Assembly (NCBI GenBank): GCA_009786275.1
Contig: WQTL01000486.1
Location: forward strand, 1-12,584
Direction of reading: 5' to 3'
DNA from: Bacillota bacterium
GTDB lineage: Bacteria > Bacillota > Clostridia > Oscillospirales > Acutalibacteraceae
DNA: 12,584 bases
Shown here: piece by piece, positions 10,949 through 12,584 of the stretch
Numbering within the stretch: position 1 is the first letter of the stretch
How the letters are laid out: every line of letters starts with the position of its first letter
Made by a program: the position numbers and the translations under genes
The notes under the pieces: model-generated
What the model was told of the DNA's origin: nothing
Databases searched by the model: none
The model's input: the letters and a program-made list of their open reading frames with translations, nothing else

Positions 10949-12584
10949 ATGCTCAACAGCAAAAAAAAGCTGGCACTGGCGCTCGCCTCCATCACACTGG
11001 CGGTCTCGATGCTGATCGGCGCGGTGCTCATCGCGCAGGGCACCCTTGCAAATTCCCTTGTCGCTCCCCGGTACGGGAGGCTGCAGGCAGTCAAGTTTAC
11101 CGACGTCAGCATCGGTTACTATTTCGGGGGCGCACTGGACGAGGACGGCGTCGTCTATGTCTGGGGGCAGAATGGCTCCGGGCAGCTGGGCAACGGCAAA
11201 TCCATCAGCACAACCGCGGGGCAGGGCTATGCGGGCGCGCCGCAGCCCGTTCCCAGCCTGCCGAAGATCAAGCAATTCTCGGCCGGCGAATCCTATGGAA
11301 TGGCTCTGGACTATAACGGGGACGCCTGGTGCTGGGGCTACAACGCGGAGTGGCAGTGCGGAAACTTCGTCGCGGCGGGCAACGCCGTGCAGCGCCTGCC
11401 CATCAAGCTTGACCGCGCGACCTACGGCATCCCCAAGCTCGTGAAAGTGGACGCCGGCGTATTCCACTCCGCGGCGCTGGACGAGAACGGCGAGGTCTGG
11501 TGCTGGGGCCTGAACAATGCGGGCCAGCTGGGCCGGGGCACTTCCGGGCGGCCCAGCAACTACAAGGAAAACATCCCCGCCAAGGCCGTCTTCCCTGCCG
11601 GCACCGTGATTGTCGACGTACAGGCCGGCCGCGACAACACCTCCGTCCTGGACAGCGACGGCAACGTCTGGTGCTGGGGCCGCAACTCCCTGGGCGAATG
11701 CGCCAACGGCAAAACAACCTTCGTGCCCGCCCCGTATAAGCTTGCCTTCCCGGCCGGCAGCGGGCCGATGACGCAGATTTCCTGCACGAACTTCGGCATG
11801 CTTGCCCTCGGCGCGAACGGCAGCGTCTGGCAGTGGGGACGTATTTTCGGCCAGAAGGGTTACGGCGTGGTGACCTACATCAAAGCGCCGGAGCAGGTGG
11901 AGTTCGACGGCGCCGCGCGTATTCAGGCGCCTGCCAAGGGCTCGGAAAAGGCGAAAATCGTCTATGACAGCACCTACGCTTTCCCCGGCGCCGCGAGCAT
12001 AAGCGCGGGCAACCGCACCAACTATGTCGTCGACGTCAACGGAAAGATATGGACCTGGGGCGACAATGAATTCTACGGCTACGGCATGGCGACGGATTTC
12101 TACGGCGCGGACTACTGCCGTCTGCCCGTCTGGAGCAAGAAAGCCATCCAGTCCCCCACCATCACCGGCAACGGCGACCAGAATGTCTCCGGCAAGCAGC
12201 TGAGCTTCCTGCATCCGCAGGTATCCGGCAGCGCCAGCGACCCCACCACCCATCCCGAATACCCGAAGAGGACCTTCCCCACCGGCTTCTGGAACGAAAT
12301 GGGCCTGGGGATCGACCCGGGCTACGCCGGGGTTCTCATGCCCTACGCGGATAAGATCGCCACGTTCGAGTCCTCCTATGTGGTGCTGGACGCGGACGGC
12401 AACCTGTGGGTGTGGAGCTACGACTCCATCGGCACCATCTGCTGGGGCACCGAGGCCATGCAGGAGCCATTGCCCAGCCATGCCAAGTGGGCGGAATCCG
12501 GCCTGTGGGATCTCTTCATCTACGAGCCCGTCCTGATGCGCGGCGCGGGCAAATACGTGCCGCCCGAGCCTCCGACGACCGAGC
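10949..12584 (+). CDS. Secreted RCC1-repeat (beta-propeller) protein, N-terminal part (runs off the right edge)
   Basis: The frame is open from ATG at 10949 to the end of the window, giving 545 residues without a stop. AGAGGAG lies 11 bases upstream of the ATG, a rather long spacing; the nearer ATG at 10938 is followed at once by TAA and cannot be the start. Residues 1-36 form a signal peptide or membrane anchor (MLNSKKK, then hydrophobic 8-28). Seven RCC1-type repeats are visible, each with LDxxGxVWxWGxNxxGQLGxG or a decayed form, near residues 61-83, 118-139, 175-198, 232-255, 285-306, 359-380 and 478-500. Seven blades suit a beta-propeller, although the last repeats are irregular and spaced more widely (a 98-residue gap before the seventh). 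The visible end, PPEPPTTE, looks like the start of a Pro/Thr linker to a further domain or anchor. RCC1-like propellers usually bind other proteins; the partner here is unknown. It is divergent from the fibre operon and has its own strong promoter. Confidence 0.88.
   Translation, partial: MLNSKKKLALALASITLAVSMLIGAVLIAQGTLANSLVAPRYGRLQAVKFTDVSIGYYFGGALDEDGVVYVWGQNGSGQLGNGKSISTTAGQGYAGAPQPVPSLPKIKQFSAGESYGMALDYNGDAWCWGYNAEWQCGNFVAAGNAVQRLPIKLDRATYGIPKLVKVDAGVFHSAALDENGEVWCWGLNNAGQLGRGTSGRPSNYKENIPAKAVFPAGTVIVDVQAGRDNTSVLDSDGNVWCWGRNSLGECANGKTTFVPAPYKLAFPAGSGPMTQISCTNFGMLALGANGSVWQWGRIFGQKGYGVVTYIKAPEQVEFDGAARIQAPAKGSEKAKIVYDSTYAFPGAASISAGNRTNYVVDVNGKIWTWGDNEFYGYGMATDFYGADYCRLPVWSKKAIQSPTITGNGDQNVSGKQLSFLHPQVSGSASDPTTHPEYPKRTFPTGFWNEMGLGIDPGYAGVLMPYADKIATFESSYVVLDADGNLWVWSYDSIGTICWGTEAMQEPLPSHAKWAESGLWDLFIYEPVLMRGAGKYVPPEPPTTE

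Noticed and set aside
10681..10974. 13-base match AAAAAAAGCTGGC at 10681-10693 and 10962-10974
   Set aside because: It is mostly an A run and shows no further similarity on either side, so chance is sufficient.
10820..12481. A 553-codon open frame on the minus strand, opposite the RCC1-repeat gene
   Set aside because: It is antisense to the seven RCC1 repeats and has the same biased composition. It is a by-product of high GC at third positions.

Overview
The window looks like part of a chromosome from a GC-rich, Gram-positive Firmicute, most likely a member of the Clostridia. The evidence is strong purine-rich ribosome binding sites (AGGAGG type), an ER-type SipW signal peptidase, camelysin/TasA-type secreted proteins with SipW-type signal peptides, a sortase-like anchor tail, and a sigma-A promoter in an otherwise GC-rich sequence. 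The species cannot be named from this sequence.

Layout. Positions 1-10463 hold eight minus-strand genes, seven of which look like one operon. In transcription order (right to left) they are: a 78-residue single-pass membrane protein (10463-10227); a 375-residue TasA/BsaA-like fibre subunit (10207-9080); a second, 222-residue TasA/CalY-like subunit (9032-8364); a 1654-residue secreted adhesin with DUF11, von Willebrand A and MucBP-like domains (8284-3320); SipW (3303-2605); a third TasA/BsaA-like subunit of 393 residues (2530-1349); a 232-residue surface protein with a sortase-like C-terminal anchor (1141-443); and, beyond a small hairpin, the first 123 residues of a Tyr/Pro/Gln-rich protein that runs off the left edge (369-1). 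Gaps between them range from 16 to about 210 bases. Positions 10464-10948 are a divergent regulatory region. Positions 10949-12584 encode, on the plus strand, a secreted RCC1-repeat (beta-propeller) protein that runs off the right edge.

How the genes may work together (inference). SipW is known to remove the special signal peptides of TasA-type proteins. Its three neighbours with TFAWFT/TFAWYT/TLAWFI signal peptides are its obvious substrates and the likely fibre or matrix subunits. The giant vWA/DUF11 protein would be an adhesive or fibre-associated component, and the PPKTG/TM/KKRR protein a wall or membrane anchor comparable in role to TapA. The small membrane protein carries a cytosolic acidic motif that recurs in the unusual N-terminal extension of SipW, so the two may interact. 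The whole is best read as a biofilm-matrix or pilus-like fibre locus, with features not typical of the Bacillus tapA-sipW-tasA operon.

The regulatory region is rich in inverted repeats. One composite repeat surrounds the best candidate promoter of the minus-strand operon, and a second palindrome abuts a perfect TATAAT. The RCC1 gene has a near-consensus promoter (TTGACA, 17 bases, TGATATTAT). No tRNA, rRNA, CRISPR array, transposase or integrase was seen.
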